A stretch of DNA of 6,054 bases from Chthoniobacterales bacterium (GTDB lineage Bacteria > Verrucomicrobiota > Verrucomicrobiia > Chthoniobacterales > UBA10450), in contig JACCXA010000141.1 in the NCBI GenBank assembly GCA_013697365.1, positions 1 through 6,054 of the forward strand. The letters run 5' to 3'. The notes under the pieces are model-generated. The model had not been told where the DNA came from and searched no databases. It saw only the letters and a program-made list of their open reading frames with translations. The translations under genes were made by a program, and so were the position numbers. Below are positions 6,038-6,054 of this stretch, piece by piece; the stretch's first letter is position 1; each line of letters begins with the position of its first letter.

Positions 6038-6054
6038 GTTCGCCGCTGCGGTCT

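Noticed and set aside
1..6054. CRISPR arrays, tRNA or rRNA genes, transposases, phage genes or toxin-antitoxin pairs
   Set aside because: I looked on both strands and found no regularly spaced repeats, cloverleaf-like segments, or proteins of these kinds.

Overview
The window is GC-rich bacterial DNA. The gene content and protein wording fit a soil Verrucomicrobiota, probably a Chthoniobacterales-type genome. The clues are the style of the phospho-sugar mutase, a small winged-helix-like ORF placed before lnt, weak or absent Shine-Dalgarno sequences, and GC-rich palindromes inside coding regions. This assignment is inference, because there is no rRNA or other marker to confirm it.

Layout on the left half: positions 2-169 (+) hold the C-terminal end of a protein whose remaining residues resemble the helical Arg/Trp-Asp-Pro repeat proteins of Verrucomicrobiota. 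A short convergent gap follows. A GNAT acetyltransferase (220-672, -) is divergent from a YciE/YciF-type ferritin-like protein (DUF892 family, 761-1342, +). That gene is followed 44 bases later by a second, unrelated GNAT acetyltransferase (1387-1932, +). This half looks like a stress and accessory cluster.

Layout on the right half: three genes run leftward as a probable operon. They are a PgcA/PGM2-type phospho-sugar mutase (4091-6037), a 104-residue protein with a possible winged-helix fold (3734-4048), and lnt, apolipoprotein N-acyltransferase (1997-3724). All three lie in the same reading frame, separated by 42 and 9 bases. The mutase interconverts hexose phosphates for glycogen or envelope sugar supply. 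Lnt finishes lipoprotein maturation in the inner membrane. The link between them is positional and broadly about the cell envelope, not an obvious pathway.

The most interesting signal is a pair of GC-rich inverted repeats lying in frame inside two of these genes. A 48-base element with perfect 12-base arms sits in an enlarged cytoplasmic loop of Lnt. A 21-base near-perfect palindrome sits in an insertion of the mutase. Both add low-complexity Gly/Pro/Arg/Ala-rich residues where the fold should tolerate them, as expected if REP-like palindromic elements have been inserted into coding sequence. A second curiosity is a CxxC-containing open stretch just upstream of the apparent ATG of the small middle gene. 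Every stretch longer than 100 bases is assigned to a gene.
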